Notes: generated from the sequence alone by a model not told the origin. Counted from the stretch's first letter, positions 53,368-62,712 are shown. The stretch: DNA of 64,000 bases from Betaproteobacteria bacterium (GCA_013298145.1 JAAFJO010000008.1:1-64000); one strand, 5' to 3'. A program made the numbers and translations.

Positions 53368-55091
53368 TTCGAATCCAGTCGCTCAATCGTCTTTTTGAGG
53401 ATGTCGCTATCGGGCTGCGCCTTCAACTGATCGCGCCACACGCCCCGCGCCTCGTCTTTTCGCCCTTGCGCCCACAATACTTCGCCCAGATGCGCCGCAA
53501 TCTCGCCATCTTTGAACTTCGAATACGCGCGACGCAGATGCTCTTCCGCTTCTTTGAGTCGCCCTTGGCGAAAGAGAACCCAACCCATGCTGTCGATGAT
53601 CGCCGCGTCATCGGGCGCGAGCTCAAGCGCCTTCTCAATCAATTGCCGCGCTTCATCGAGACGGGTGTTGCGATCAGCCAACGAGTAGCCGAGCGCGTTG
53701 TAGGCGTGGGCGCGCTTTGGCTCCATTTCGATCACTCGACGCAAGCGCCGTTCTGCATCTTCTAGACGCGAGAGGCGTTCCGCGAGCATAGCTGAGTCGT
53801 AGAGAATGTCCGCGCTATCGGGCAGCGTTTGCAGGGCGCCATCGAGCGCATCAAACGCTTTCGCGAGATCGCCCGCCTCTCGCCAAATCGCTGATTCAGT
53901 TTGCGCGAGCGTTACGCGTTCGGTCGGCGTTTGCGCTTGTAAGCGCTTCAAATGGCTCACCGCTTGCAGAATTCGCTTTTCGGCGGCGTAGGCGTGCGCG
54001 ATGCGTAGCTGCGATTCCCAGTAGCGATCACCTTGCCCACGGCGCTCAACTTTTTCATAACGTTCAGCCGCGCTAGCCCAACGCTTTTGCGCCTCCGCAA
54101 CGCGCCCCAGGTAGTAGTGAATCGCGTTCGCGTCGCCCCGCTCTTTGGCGAGCGCATCTTGCAACTCTTTCTCTGCGGTATCCCAATCTTCTGCAGCGTA
54201 GGCCGCGAGTGTTGCGGAAAGCTGCATTTCTTCGACATCGGCTTTGCCATCATCGGCTAGGTCAACGAACAACGTGCGCGCTTCTTTGGGGCGGCCTAAA
54301 TCAAACAACTGGCGAGCGAGCAGTTGCTTCAAATCCCGCGATTCTGGATTGGCGGCGAGCGCACTCTGCAGGAGCAATACGCTCTCATCCGCCGCGAGTG
54401 CGCGCGCGCCGGGGGTTGAGGCCGCCTCCGCCTTCGCAACCAGCAATCGCGCCTTGACTGCCACCGCCTCGGGCCACGCTGGGCGAAGCGCGAGCGCGCG
54501 ATCAATTGCGAGCATCGCTTCGCCAATGCGGGACTGAGTGGTGCCCGTAGTTGCTACGGCCAGCGCATAGTGGGATTCAGCGAGAGTGGGAAATTTAGTG
54601 ACTGCGATGGACGCTAACTTCACTGCGGCATCGCGGTCTTTCATCTGTGCAAGTTGCCGCGAAAGATCAAACAGTGCGGCACCGCGCGCATCGGCCGGGA
54701 AGCTGCTAACGTGTGCAATTGCTTGCTCAGCAGCGGCCAAATCGTTGCTATTGAGCGCGAGCGCTAGGCTAATTTGGTTAGCGCGGGTTGAGGCCGGATC
54801 AGCGCGAATCCAGAGCGCAGTGATTTCTTTGGCCTGCACGAAATCGCGCTGCCGAAGAAGCAAATCAACCGCTCGTTCAGCCACTTTTGAATCAAGGCTC
54901 CGCCGAGCGAGCTCAACATAGGCTTGGCTCGCTGTCGCAATGTCACCATTGGCGAGCGCGAATTCCGCTGCGAGAACACCCGCCACAATGAAGCGATCAC
55001 TGCTTTGAGCTTGAGCGCCCGGCAACAGCGCGGCAGTCAATACCAAGGCGCACGCGCCGTTACGAATCGATTTCTTCATAGCTCTGAGCAT
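53364..55091 (-). CDS. Exported TPR-repeat protein
   Basis: 575-residue exported protein with a signal peptide (about 5-29, ending GAQAQ) and many TPR helices throughout. The most regular are at about 420-560 (RLSRLEDAERRLRRVIEMEPKRAHAYNALGY, DEARQLIEKALELAPDDAAIIDSMGW, KEAEEHLRRAYSKFKDGEIAAHLGEV). Probably periplasmic or outer-membrane associated as a scaffold. Overlap with lolB points to an envelope role. ATG 55091 or the one four codons in could be used. Divergent from mutM. Confidence 0.88.
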   Translation of the reverse strand: MLRAMKKSIRNGACALVLTAALLPGAQAQSSDRFIVAGVLAAEFALANGDIATASQAYVELARRSLDSKVAERAVDLLLRQRDFVQAKEITALWIRADPASTRANQISLALALNSNDLAAAEQAIAHVSSFPADARGAALFDLSRQLAQMKDRDAAVKLASIAVTKFPTLAESHYALAVATTGTTQSRIGEAMLAIDRALALRPAWPEAVAVKARLLVAKAEAASTPGARALAADESVLLLQSALAANPESRDLKQLLARQLFDLGRPKEARTLFVDLADDGKADVEEMQLSATLAAYAAEDWDTAEKELQDALAKERGDANAIHYYLGRVAEAQKRWASAAERYEKVERRGQGDRYWESQLRIAHAYAAEKRILQAVSHLKRLQAQTPTERVTLAQTESAIWREAGDLAKAFDALDGALQTLPDSADILYDSAMLAERLSRLEDAERRLRRVIEMEPKRAHAYNALGYSLADRNTRLDEARQLIEKALELAPDDAAIIDSMGWVLFRQGRLKEAEEHLRRAYSKFKDGEIAAHLGEVLWAQGRKDEARGVWRDQLKAQPDSDILKKTIERLDSK

Positions 55092-55159
55092 ACAACGCCA
55101 TCCTGTGTTTGCCGGCTGCCCACCCGAGTTAAGCCGCGCGCGCCCAGTACACTTTCACC

Positions 55160-55996
55160 ATGCCTGAGCTACCTGAAGTCGAGACCGTTCGCCGTGGATT
55201 GAGTTCCGAGATTGTCGGACGAACGATCACCGGCGTTGCCGTGCGCGAACGGCGGCTGCGCTGGCCGATTGCTGAAAATTTCGAAACGCGGCTCGTTGGA
55301 AAGCGAATCGACGCAATTGAGCGGCGCAGTAAATATTTGCTGGTTCGGCTCATGGATGACGCACTTCGCGCCTCCACCTTGCTCGCACACCTCGGCATGA
55401 CGGGTAGCTTCGTCGTTAATGATGAGCGCACCGCCTCCCGCATAAAGCCCCATGACCACGTCGATCTTATCCTCGACAGCGGCGCCATTGTTCGCTACAA
55501 CGATCCTAGGCGATTTGGTTCGATGCACGTTTTTGATGGGCCCGACTCAGCCCAGCCGCTGCTTGCACAGTTAGGACCTGAACCGCTCACTGATGCGCTC
55601 GATGGCCGCTATTTATTTGATCAGACACGCCGACGACCTGGGCCGATCAAACAAGCCATCATGGACAATCATTTAGTGGTGGGCGTTGGCAACATTTATG
55701 CGAATGAATCGCTGTTTCGCGCAGGGATTCATCCCAATCGTGCCGCAAACCGAATCAGCAAGCAGCGCTACGATCAACTCGTTCACGAAATTAAGGCTGT
55801 ACTCAGCGAGGCGATCAACGCTGGCGGATCAACGCTTCGAGACTACGTGAACGCGAGCGGAGAACCAGGCTATTTCCAGCTTAACTACTTTGTCTACGGG
55901 CGCGACGGCGAAGCCTGTCGCCGTTGCAAATCAGCGTTAAAACTGGCGAGGCACGGCGGGCGGGCCACCGTTTATTGTGCGAAATGTCAGCGGTAG
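55160..55996 (+). CDS. mutM: Formamidopyrimidine-DNA glycosylase
   Basis: Base-excision repair enzyme removing 8-oxoguanine and Fapy lesions. 278 residues: the N-terminal PELPEVETVRRGL supplies the catalytic Pro and Glu, RRSKYLLVRL the conserved Lys, and GVGNIYANESLFRAGI the H2TH region. The zinc finger CRRCKSALKLARHGG..YCAKC closes the protein. Divergent from the TPR gene with a 68-bp shared region. Confidence 0.97.
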   Translation: MPELPEVETVRRGLSSEIVGRTITGVAVRERRLRWPIAENFETRLVGKRIDAIERRSKYLLVRLMDDALRASTLLAHLGMTGSFVVNDERTASRIKPHDHVDLILDSGAIVRYNDPRRFGSMHVFDGPDSAQPLLAQLGPEPLTDALDGRYLFDQTRRRPGPIKQAIMDNHLVVGVGNIYANESLFRAGIHPNRAANRISKQRYDQLVHEIKAVLSEAINAGGSTLRDYVNASGEPGYFQLNYFVYGRDGEACRRCKSALKLARHGGRATVYCAKCQR

Positions 55997-56269
55997 CGCG
56001 GTGCGAAACCATTGATTGAGTGAGCATTGCAAAACGGGGCGCAACAACGCTTCGCTCGCTTGACGCCGTAGCTCTGCCACGCAATTGGGCGCGGACACTG
56101 GCACAATGAAGCATAGAAAAATCGCTAACTTCAAATCCAAAGCGCCCACTTCAATTGGGCTACGAAGCATATTGCGAATATTTCATAAACTAATTTTTCT
56201 CCAAGCTAGCCCTCACTGAATCAGGGGTAGCTATAGTAATTTATATTGATTTTTAGGATCGCGTCCGCC
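55997..56269. other. Intergenic tract with two palindromes between mutM and dbpA
   Basis: 273 bp. GCCCA-CTTCAAT-TGGGC at 56144-56160, and AGCTAGCCCT (56204-56213) facing AGGGGTAGCT (56223-56232) with one mismatch, set in AT-rich sequence to 56250. A half copy, CAATTGGGC, lies at 56082-56090. Either hairpin may end the mutM transcript, though neither has a T-run. Confidence 0.55.
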
Positions 56270-57649
56270 GTGCAACCGACACTTTTTTCCACGCTCCCGC
56301 TTAGCGCCCCGATGCTCACAAACCTGGATCGCCTCGGCTATGCCAAGATGACGCCGATCCAAGCCGCGAGCTTGCCAATCTCCCTCGCCGGTGACGATCT
56401 CATCGCGCAAGCGGCCACGGGCAGCGGCAAAACAGCTGCGTTCGCACTCCCGCTCCTGGCCAAACTCGATGCAACAAACCGCGCCACACAAGCGCTGGTG
56501 CTCTGCCCAACTCGCGAACTGGCAGACCAAGTCACGCAAGAGCTGCGGCGGCTCGCTCGCGCGGAGGACAACGTAAAAATCCTCACGCTCTGTGGCGGCA
56601 TTCCGATGCGCCCGCAGCGCGCGAGCCTTGAGTTCGGCGCACACATCGCCGTCGGTACGCCGGGCCGCATCATGGATTTGCTCGGTGTCGGGGCGCTCGA
56701 TCTGCGCGAGATGAAAACGCTCGTACTCGATGAAGCTGATCGCATGCTCGACATGGGTTTTTACGAGGATATCGCGAAGGTGATTCGGCACTGTCCGCGC
56801 GATCGACAAACGCTCTTGTTTTCTGCCACGTATCCTGAGGGCGTTGAAGGATTAGCAAAGCAGTTTCAACGCAATCCGAAAACCGTCAAAGTTGAAGCGC
56901 AACACGACGACACAAAGATTCGTCAGTACTTTTACGAGATCGAGCGCGATCAACGACTCACCGCTGTCTCGCAGTTGCTTCGCCACTTTCGACCGACCTC
57001 AACGATTGCATTTTGCAACACCAAGGCGAAATGCAAAGACGTGTTGGAGCGACTACAAGCCGACGGTTTTTCAGCGCTCGCGCTGCACGGCGAGCTCGAT
57101 CAAAAAGATCGCGATCAGGTGCTGATTCAATTTGCAAATAAAAGTTGTTCAGTGCTTGTTGCCACCGACGTGGCCGCGCGAGGACTCGATATTCAGGGGC
57201 TCGACGCTGTGATCAATGTGGATGTCACGCCCGAGCCTGAACTTCACATTCATCGCATCGGCCGCACGGGGCGCGGAGACGAATCAGGGCTCGCATTGAA
57301 TCTAGTCGGCATGAATGAGATGCACTGGATCAACAAGATCGAAGATCTGCAAGGCCGCGAATGTGAATGGCATCCGCTGGATGAGCTCACGTCTGCGAGC
57401 AACGATCCCCTCGTGCCACCAATGACAACGATTCAAATCCTAGGCGGCCGCAAAGAAAAAATCCGCGCAGGCGACGTGCTCGGCGCGCTCACCGGCGAGG
57501 GCGGACTCACCAAAGAACAAGTTGGAAAAATCAACGTGAACGATTTTTCGATCTACGTTGCCGTGTCTCGCGGCGTGGCGAAGAAAGCGCTTGCTGCGAT
57601 AAACAACGGCAAAGTGAAGGGCAAGAGTGTGAAGGCGCGGTTGGTTTAG
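56270..57649 (+). CDS. dbpA: ATP-dependent RNA helicase DbpA
   Basis: DEAD-box helicase of 50S assembly that is targeted to hairpin 92 of 23S rRNA. Q-motif region LGYAKMTPIQAASLP, Walker A AATGSGKTAAF, DEAD box VLDEADRMLDMGF, FSATYPEG, and IHRIGRTGRG. The C-terminal RNA-binding domain typical of DbpA spans about 390-459 (TTIQILGGRKEKIRAGDVLGALTGEGG, NVNDFSIYVAVSRGVAKKAL). I choose GTG 56270 (VQPTLFSTLPLS), giving 459 residues, with AGGA upstream, over the TTG at 56246. Confidence 0.95.
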   Translation: MQPTLFSTLPLSAPMLTNLDRLGYAKMTPIQAASLPISLAGDDLIAQAATGSGKTAAFALPLLAKLDATNRATQALVLCPTRELADQVTQELRRLARAEDNVKILTLCGGIPMRPQRASLEFGAHIAVGTPGRIMDLLGVGALDLREMKTLVLDEADRMLDMGFYEDIAKVIRHCPRDRQTLLFSATYPEGVEGLAKQFQRNPKTVKVEAQHDDTKIRQYFYEIERDQRLTAVSQLLRHFRPTSTIAFCNTKAKCKDVLERLQADGFSALALHGELDQKDRDQVLIQFANKSCSVLVATDVAARGLDIQGLDAVINVDVTPEPELHIHRIGRTGRGDESGLALNLVGMNEMHWINKIEDLQGRECEWHPLDELTSASNDPLVPPMTTIQILGGRKEKIRAGDVLGALTGEGGLTKEQVGKINVNDFSIYVAVSRGVAKKALAAINNGKVKGKSVKARLV

Positions 57650-57667
57650 CAAACCAAACGCTCAAGC

Positions 57668-58045
57668 TCAGATGGGGCGTAGCTGCTCGTCAAGGGCGCG
57701 TGTTTTCTCAGTCACCACATCCCCGGTGTGCTTAGTTGATTTCTTTTCGATCAGCATAATGAGGCATTCATCCTCTGCAATCGGATTGTGCATTACGCCT
57801 TTCGGCACGATGTACATTTCGCCCGGATTAAGCACTACCGTTTTGTCGTGCATCTCAATCTTGAACTGCCCTTTGAGCACATAGAAAAGCTCATCCTCGA
57901 ATTCATGGTTGTGCCAGGCAAGTACGCCTTTGACTTTTGCGACCTTGATATACGAATCGTCAAATTCGCCAAGGACTCGCGGCGACCAAAACTCGTCGAG
58001 ACTTTCAGCAACCTGCTTTGGGGATATTGCGGGAGTCGTGAACAT
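57668..58045 (-). CDS. Cupin domain protein
   Basis: 125-residue single-domain cupin. Motif 1 is HNHEFEDELFYVLKGQFKIEM (about 44-65, with His and Glu metal ligands) and motif 2 is NPGEMYIVPKGVMHNPIAEDE. Probably binds a metal; substrate or ligand unknown. Convergent with dbpA (18 bp between stops), with uup upstream on the same strand at 41 bp. Confidence 0.88.
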   Translation of the reverse strand: MFTTPAISPKQVAESLDEFWSPRVLGEFDDSYIKVAKVKGVLAWHNHEFEDELFYVLKGQFKIEMHDKTVVLNPGEMYIVPKGVMHNPIAEDECLIMLIEKKSTKHTGDVVTEKTRALDEQLRPI

Positions 58046-58086
58046 TTGGCGCTATTGGTTGATTAGGCAGACATACCATCATTTTC

Positions 58087-60105
58087 TCATCGTTCCGCGA
58101 GTGCTTCCCATCGCGTCATCGCCTCCAAAATCATTTCGTCGAGCTCGCTCGCGCGCTTGGCAATCTCTGCCGCGCGCTTCGGATCAGTGCGGAAGACTGA
58201 GCCTTCTGCTAGTTGTGAATTGATTTCGGTCTGCTCTTTTTCAAACGCCTCGATTTTTGCGGGGAGTTCGTCGAGTTCGCGCTGCTCTTTGTAGGAGAGC
58301 TTTTGTTTGGGCGCTGAAGCGCGTGGTTCGACAAGCTCACCACGAGCCGTATTCACTGACTGAAGGGCTACACCTCGTGAGTCAGTCACGACACTCTTTC
58401 CCTCACCCGCCCTCCGGGCACCCTCTGTGGGCTTGCGCCCATCTCTCCCGCTGGTCGAGACCGCAGCTGCGCTGCGTCCTGCGCCTTCGGCTGGTCCCAG
58501 CGGGAGAGGGGTCGCTAGGGACTCCATCAATTTCGCCTGAGCTTGCCAATCGGTGATACCGCCTTCGTATTCGCGCCAGAGGCCGTTGCCTTCGGCGACG
58601 ATGCAACTGGTAACTACGTTGTCGAGAAAGCGACGATCATGGGAAACTATAAAGACCGTACCCTCGTAATTCGCGAGTTTGTCTTCGAGGAGTTCGAGCG
58701 TGTCGATGTCGAGATCGTTGGTGGGCTCATCGAGCACGAGTACGTTCGCTTCTTTGGCAAAGTGCCGTGCGAGGAGCAAGCGATTTCGCTCGCCACCCGA
58801 GAGCATTTTCACCTGTGCCTTCGCACGCTCGGGCGGGAATAGGAAGTTTTGTAAATACGTCATCACGTGCGTACGCGTGGAGCCTGCTTCAATCCAGTCG
58901 CTGCCGGGCGAAATAAATTCCGCAAGCGTTGCCTCTTCATCGAGGCCATCGCGCATTTGATCGAAGTATGCGACTTGCAGATTCGTGCCGGTCTTTATCT
59001 TGCCGCTGTCGGGCGCGAGATCGCCAAGTATGAGTTTCAGGAGCGTCGTCTTACCGATTCCGTTCGGCCCAATAATGCCCACTTTATCGCCGCGCAAAAT
59101 CGTGGACGTGAAATCGTGGACGATCAATTTGTCTCCGAAGCGCTTTGCCACATCGGTGAGTTCGGCCACGATCTTTCCAGATGCGCCACCGCTCGCAATT
59201 TCCAGCTTCACACGCCCCAGCGAATCACGACGAGCCGCGCGTGTTTCCCGCAATTTGAGCAAACGCAACACGCGGCCTTCGTTTCGGGTGCGCCGCGCCT
59301 CTACGCCTTTTCGAATCCACACTTCTTCTTGCGCGAGGAACTTGTCGAATTTCGCGTTCATCGTGGATTCAAACTCAAGCTGCGCGGCCTTTTGCGCTTC
59401 GTACGCCGCGTAGTTGCCAGGAAACGTGGTGAGTTTTCCACGATCTAGCTCAACGATACGTGTGACCACGTTATCCAGAAATGTGCGGTCGTGGCTAATA
59501 ATGACCGCGCTGCCTTTGAAATTGTTGAGCAACCCTTCCAGCCATGAGATGGACGACAAATCCAAGTGGTTTGTGGGCTCGTCTAACAACAATACGTCGG
59601 GTGAGGCGACCAGCGCCTGTGCGATCGTGACGCGCTTCTTCTGCCCGCCAGAAAGCGTGGACACCAGCGCATCGCCCGCAAGGCTAAGTTGCGATAGCGT
59701 GGTCTCAACGCGCGATTCCCAGGTCCAGCCCTCTCTCGCGTCTATTTCGTGTTGCAGGCTGGCGAGCTCGTCGCTCGAGTGTTCACCGCTCGCGAGTTGC
59801 TCGTAGCGCTCACGCATCGCGCGAACATCACCAAGCCCATCCGCAACCGCGTTAAACACGGTGACGCCATCGGCAAAGCTCGATTCTTGCGGCACGTACG
59901 CTGCGCGAACGCCGCTTTCGCGTGCGATTTCGCCGTCGTCCAAATGTTGTGTGCCAGCGAGCACTTTCAGAAGCGAGCTTTTACCGGCTCCGTTTCGTCC
60001 GATGAGTCCCATCCGTTCGCGAGATTCGATCGCGAAATCGACCTGATCCAGAAGTGGGGCGAGCCCGAAAGCGAGCTGAGCGTTGTGCAGCGTGAGTAAT
60101 GCCAT
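58087..60105 (-). CDS. ABC-F family ATPase (Uup-type) with a repeat-derived linker
   Basis: Soluble translation-associated ABC-F ATPase. Two ABC cassettes: the first has GRNGAGKSSLLKVL, LSGGQKKRVTI and LLLDEPTNHLDL; the second has GPNGIGKTTLLKLI, LSGGERNRLLLAR and LVLDEPTNDLDID. A C-terminal coiled coil (about 600-672, KLSYKEQRELDELP) matches the Uup DNA-binding end. Between cassette 2 and the coil, residues about 530-595 are encoded by intergenic-type repeat DNA (58320-58515) and include RGELVEPRA. At 672 residues it is longer than usual. ATG 60105. Confidence 0.94.
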   Translation of the reverse strand: MALLTLHNAQLAFGLAPLLDQVDFAIESRERMGLIGRNGAGKSSLLKVLAGTQHLDDGEIARESGVRAAYVPQESSFADGVTVFNAVADGLGDVRAMRERYEQLASGEHSSDELASLQHEIDAREGWTWESRVETTLSQLSLAGDALVSTLSGGQKKRVTIAQALVASPDVLLLDEPTNHLDLSSISWLEGLLNNFKGSAVIISHDRTFLDNVVTRIVELDRGKLTTFPGNYAAYEAQKAAQLEFESTMNAKFDKFLAQEEVWIRKGVEARRTRNEGRVLRLLKLRETRAARRDSLGRVKLEIASGGASGKIVAELTDVAKRFGDKLIVHDFTSTILRGDKVGIIGPNGIGKTTLLKLILGDLAPDSGKIKTGTNLQVAYFDQMRDGLDEEATLAEFISPGSDWIEAGSTRTHVMTYLQNFLFPPERAKAQVKMLSGGERNRLLLARHFAKEANVLVLDEPTNDLDIDTLELLEDKLANYEGTVFIVSHDRRFLDNVVTSCIVAEGNGLWREYEGGITDWQAQAKLMESLATPLPLGPAEGAGRSAAAVSTSGRDGRKPTEGARRAGEGKSVVTDSRGVALQSVNTARGELVEPRASAPKQKLSYKEQRELDELPAKIEAFEKEQTEINSQLAEGSVFRTDPKRAAEIAKRASELDEMILEAMTRWEALAER
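58320..58515. repeat. Repeat DNA inside the ABC-F gene
   Basis: Three hairpins in a row: CGTGGT/ACCACG around TCGACAAGCTC (58322-58344); TGACTGA/TCAGTCA (about 58357-58388); and CTCTCCCGCTGG/CCAGCGGGAGAG (58443-58508). The frame stays open in the minus direction. On the plus strand the first unit would read VRQAHHE, a known translation signature of a widespread intergenic repeat. Confidence 0.9.
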
Positions 60106-60390
60106 AGTCTGGAAGTGTAAGGCGAGTAGGTAAACGGCTTCCTCTATTTTCTTCTTATTTCTTTAGGGCCAAATGCATTTTTTATGTATTTTCGTTGTCT
60201 ACTTTTATTGAGCGCTAGCCCCATTAAATACTGATTTAAGTCTAATGTTCTGGTTTTTTCTTTCCATCTGATTCACTGCGTTTCATCCCTCACGAAAGCG
60301 CAAATGCGCTGTTAACATGCCCTCCAGGGTTTTTGCGGGATGGAGGGTTTATTCCCGCAACCGAAATGCTTGAGAAATAAGGAGGATACC
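60106..60390. other. Divergent intergenic tract, AT-rich, upstream of fadD and uup
   Basis: 285 bp between divergent genes, with an AT-rich section at about 60145-60265 containing AGCGCTAGCCCC (60211-60222). It should carry promoters for both genes. No FadR-type operator could be assigned by eye. Confidence 0.45.
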
Positions 60391-62085
60391 GTGGAGAAAA
60401 TTTGGCTCCAGCACTACCCCAAGGGCGTGCCGGCAACGATAGACAATTCGCAATACGCGTCAATCGTTCAACTTATCGAAGAGAGTTTTCAGAAGTACGC
60501 GTCGCGCCCGGCATTCACCTGCATGGGAAAGGCAATCAGCTATGCCGAGGTCGACGCGCTGTCGCGCGCATTTGGCGCGTACCTTCAGAGCCTTGGGCTG
60601 CAACAAGGTGATCGCGTTGCGATCATGATGCCCAACGTGCTGCAGTATCCGGTGGCAGTGGCCGCTGTCTTGCGTGCAGGGTTCGTTGCCGTCAATGTGA
60701 ATCCGCTCTACACGCCGCGGGAGCTTGAACATCAGCTCAAGGATTCAGGCTCAAAAGCCATCATCATTCTTGAAAACTTCGCTGCGACTTTGCAGCAGGT
60801 CGTTGAAAAGACGCCGGTGAAACACATCGTACTCGCCACGATGGGCGACATGCTTGGTTTCTTGAAGGGTGCAATCGTCAACTACGTCGTGCGCAACAAA
60901 AAGAAACTGGTGCCCCCATTTTCCCTCCCAAACGCGGTGAAGTGGAACGATGCGGTTGCTAAAGGCAAAGGGATTGCACTCTCGCCATCGAAGGCGAAAT
61001 TCGATGATCCCGCAGTGCTCCAATACACGGGTGGAACCACGGGTGTGTCAAAAGGTGCGACGCTGCTTCATCGAAACATCATCTCGAACGTGCTGCAATC
61101 CGAAGCATGGATGCAACCTGCGGTGAATCATCCGAAGAAAGGTCCGCCGCCTGAGCAAATGAACACGGTGTGCGCGCTGCCGCTGTATCACATCTTCGCG
61201 TTTACGATTTGTTATCTGCTCGTATTGCGCACCGGTGGGCAATCGATTCTGATTCCGAATCCGCGCGACATTCCGGGCACGATTAAAGCGCTCAAGGGCT
61301 TTGAACTCCATTTCTTCCCGGCGGTTAACACGCTCTATAACGCGCTCGTCAACGATCCGGGCTTTGCTGAGTTAAGCGTGAAAAATCTCCGCGTATCGAA
61401 CGGCGGCGGTATGGCGGTTCAGAAAGCGGTCGCTGATAAGTGGCTCGCGGCAACGGGCTGCCCGATTGTTGAAGGTTACGGTTTGTCGGAAACCTCGCCA
61501 TCGGCGACCTGTAACCCAACTGATAGCGACGCCTATTCCGGCACCATTGGTTTGCCATTGCCGTCCACTGAAATCGCGATTCGCGATGATGACAACAACC
61601 CAGTCAAGCTTGGCGAGCCTGGAGAAATTTGCATCAAAGGGCCTCAAGTGATGGCTGGCTATTGGCAGCGCCCTGATGAGACGGCCAAAGTCTTCAGCGC
61701 CGATGGATTCTTCAAATCGGGCGACATCGGTGTGATGGATGCGCGAGGCTACGTGAAGATCGTGGATCGCAAGAAAGACATGGTGCTGGTGTCTGGCTTC
61801 AATGTGTATCCAAACGAAGTGGAAGATGTCGTCGCGTCATGCCCTGGCGTCATGGAATGCGCAGTCATTGGCGTGCCGGACGAGAAATCGGGCGAAGCGG
61901 TGAAGGTGTTTGTGGTCAAGAAAGACCCAAACCTCACCGAACAGCAAGTGCGCGACTACTGCGAGAAAAATCTGGCGGGCTACAAGAAGCCGAAATACAT
62001 CGTATTCCGTGCTGACTTGCCAAAAACCCCGGTTGGCAAAATTCTGCGTCGCGAACTACGCGACATGGACAAAAAGGCTGCGTAA
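60391..62085 (+). CDS. fadD: Long-chain-fatty-acid-CoA ligase
   Basis: Activates fatty acids to acyl-CoA at the inner membrane. The GTG at 60391 is preceded by AAGGAGG, and the product then starts VEKIWLQHYPKGVPATI, as in FadD; the ATG at 60340 would add unlikely residues. 564 residues: MPNVLQYPVAVAAVLRAGFVAVNVNPLYTPRELEHQL, P-loop YTGGTTGVSKGATLLH, GYGLSETSPSATCNP, and C-terminal KTPVGKILRREL with the catalytic Lys. Single gene with its own terminator. Confidence 0.96.
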   Translation: MEKIWLQHYPKGVPATIDNSQYASIVQLIEESFQKYASRPAFTCMGKAISYAEVDALSRAFGAYLQSLGLQQGDRVAIMMPNVLQYPVAVAAVLRAGFVAVNVNPLYTPRELEHQLKDSGSKAIIILENFAATLQQVVEKTPVKHIVLATMGDMLGFLKGAIVNYVVRNKKKLVPPFSLPNAVKWNDAVAKGKGIALSPSKAKFDDPAVLQYTGGTTGVSKGATLLHRNIISNVLQSEAWMQPAVNHPKKGPPPEQMNTVCALPLYHIFAFTICYLLVLRTGGQSILIPNPRDIPGTIKALKGFELHFFPAVNTLYNALVNDPGFAELSVKNLRVSNGGGMAVQKAVADKWLAATGCPIVEGYGLSETSPSATCNPTDSDAYSGTIGLPLPSTEIAIRDDDNNPVKLGEPGEICIKGPQVMAGYWQRPDETAKVFSADGFFKSGDIGVMDARGYVKIVDRKKDMVLVSGFNVYPNEVEDVVASCPGVMECAVIGVPDEKSGEAVKVFVVKKDPNLTEQQVRDYCEKNLAGYKKPKYIVFRADLPKTPVGKILRRELRDMDKKAA

Positions 62086-62104
62086 GCGCGCTAGTCTTTC
62101 TCCC

Positions 62105-62129
62105 AAAACGGCGCTGCGGCGCCGTTTTT
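62105..62129 (+). terminator. Intrinsic terminator of fadD
   Basis: ACGGCGC (62108-62114) pairs with GCGCCGT (62119-62125) around TGCG, followed by a T-run (62125-62129). Confidence 0.9.
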
Positions 62130-62211
62130 CATGGCTGGGACGCATTCGAGTGTCGTCGAATGAGCGCCTGACTTCGTTAAAATTTCACCCTTACTCGGAG
62201 TACAACTTTTT

Positions 62212-62697
62212 ATGAACATTAAGCTCATCGCATTTCTAGGTGCGAGCGCTGCGGCCCTAGCCCACGCACAAGCCCCCGCACCGTCAAAACCCGCTGATAC
62301 GAAAGCCGCAACGGCCAGCGCAACCCCATCGAAAGAAGCAAGCAAAGTGATCACTACCGCCTCTGGCCTGAAAATGGAAGACAGCAAAGTTGGCACGGGT
62401 GCCGAAGCCAAAGCTGGCCAACTTGCCACGGTTCATTACACCGGCTGGCTATGGGTTGACGGCAAGCGCGGCAACAAATTTGATTCATCAAAGGATCGCG
62501 GTGAGCCGTTCGGATTCCCGCTCGGCGGCGGACGCGTGATCAAGGGCTGGGACGAAGGCGTGCAAGGCATGAAAATCGGCGGCACCCGCATTCTCACCAT
62601 TCCGCCTGAGCTTGGCTATGGCGCACGTGGCGCGGGTGGTGTGATTCCACCGAATGCAACGCTCCAATTTGAGGTTGAATTGCTTGGCGTGAAGTAA
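62212..62697 (+). CDS. Exported FKBP-type peptidyl-prolyl isomerase
   Basis: 161 residues: signal peptide about 1-20 (ALAHAQA), an Ala/Lys/Pro-rich spacer to about 45, then one FKBP domain (VHYTGWLWVDGKRGNKFDSSKDRGEPFGFPLGGG, GWDEGVQGMKIGG, IPPELGYGARGAGGVIPPNATLQFEVELL). Aromatic and Asp positions of the FKBP pocket are intact, so it should be active, probably as a periplasmic folding helper. Terminator follows at 62720-62742. Confidence 0.93.
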   Translation: MNIKLIAFLGASAAALAHAQAPAPSKPADTKAATASATPSKEASKVITTASGLKMEDSKVGTGAEAKAGQLATVHYTGWLWVDGKRGNKFDSSKDRGEPFGFPLGGGRVIKGWDEGVQGMKIGGTRILTIPPELGYGARGAGGVIPPNATLQFEVELLGVK

Positions 62698-62712
62698 CGG
62701 GCCACGCTGTTC

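Noticed and set aside
58257..58556. 99-codon plus-strand ORF with VRQAHHEPY
   Set aside because: Known signature of a translated intergenic repeat, antisense to the ABC-F gene.
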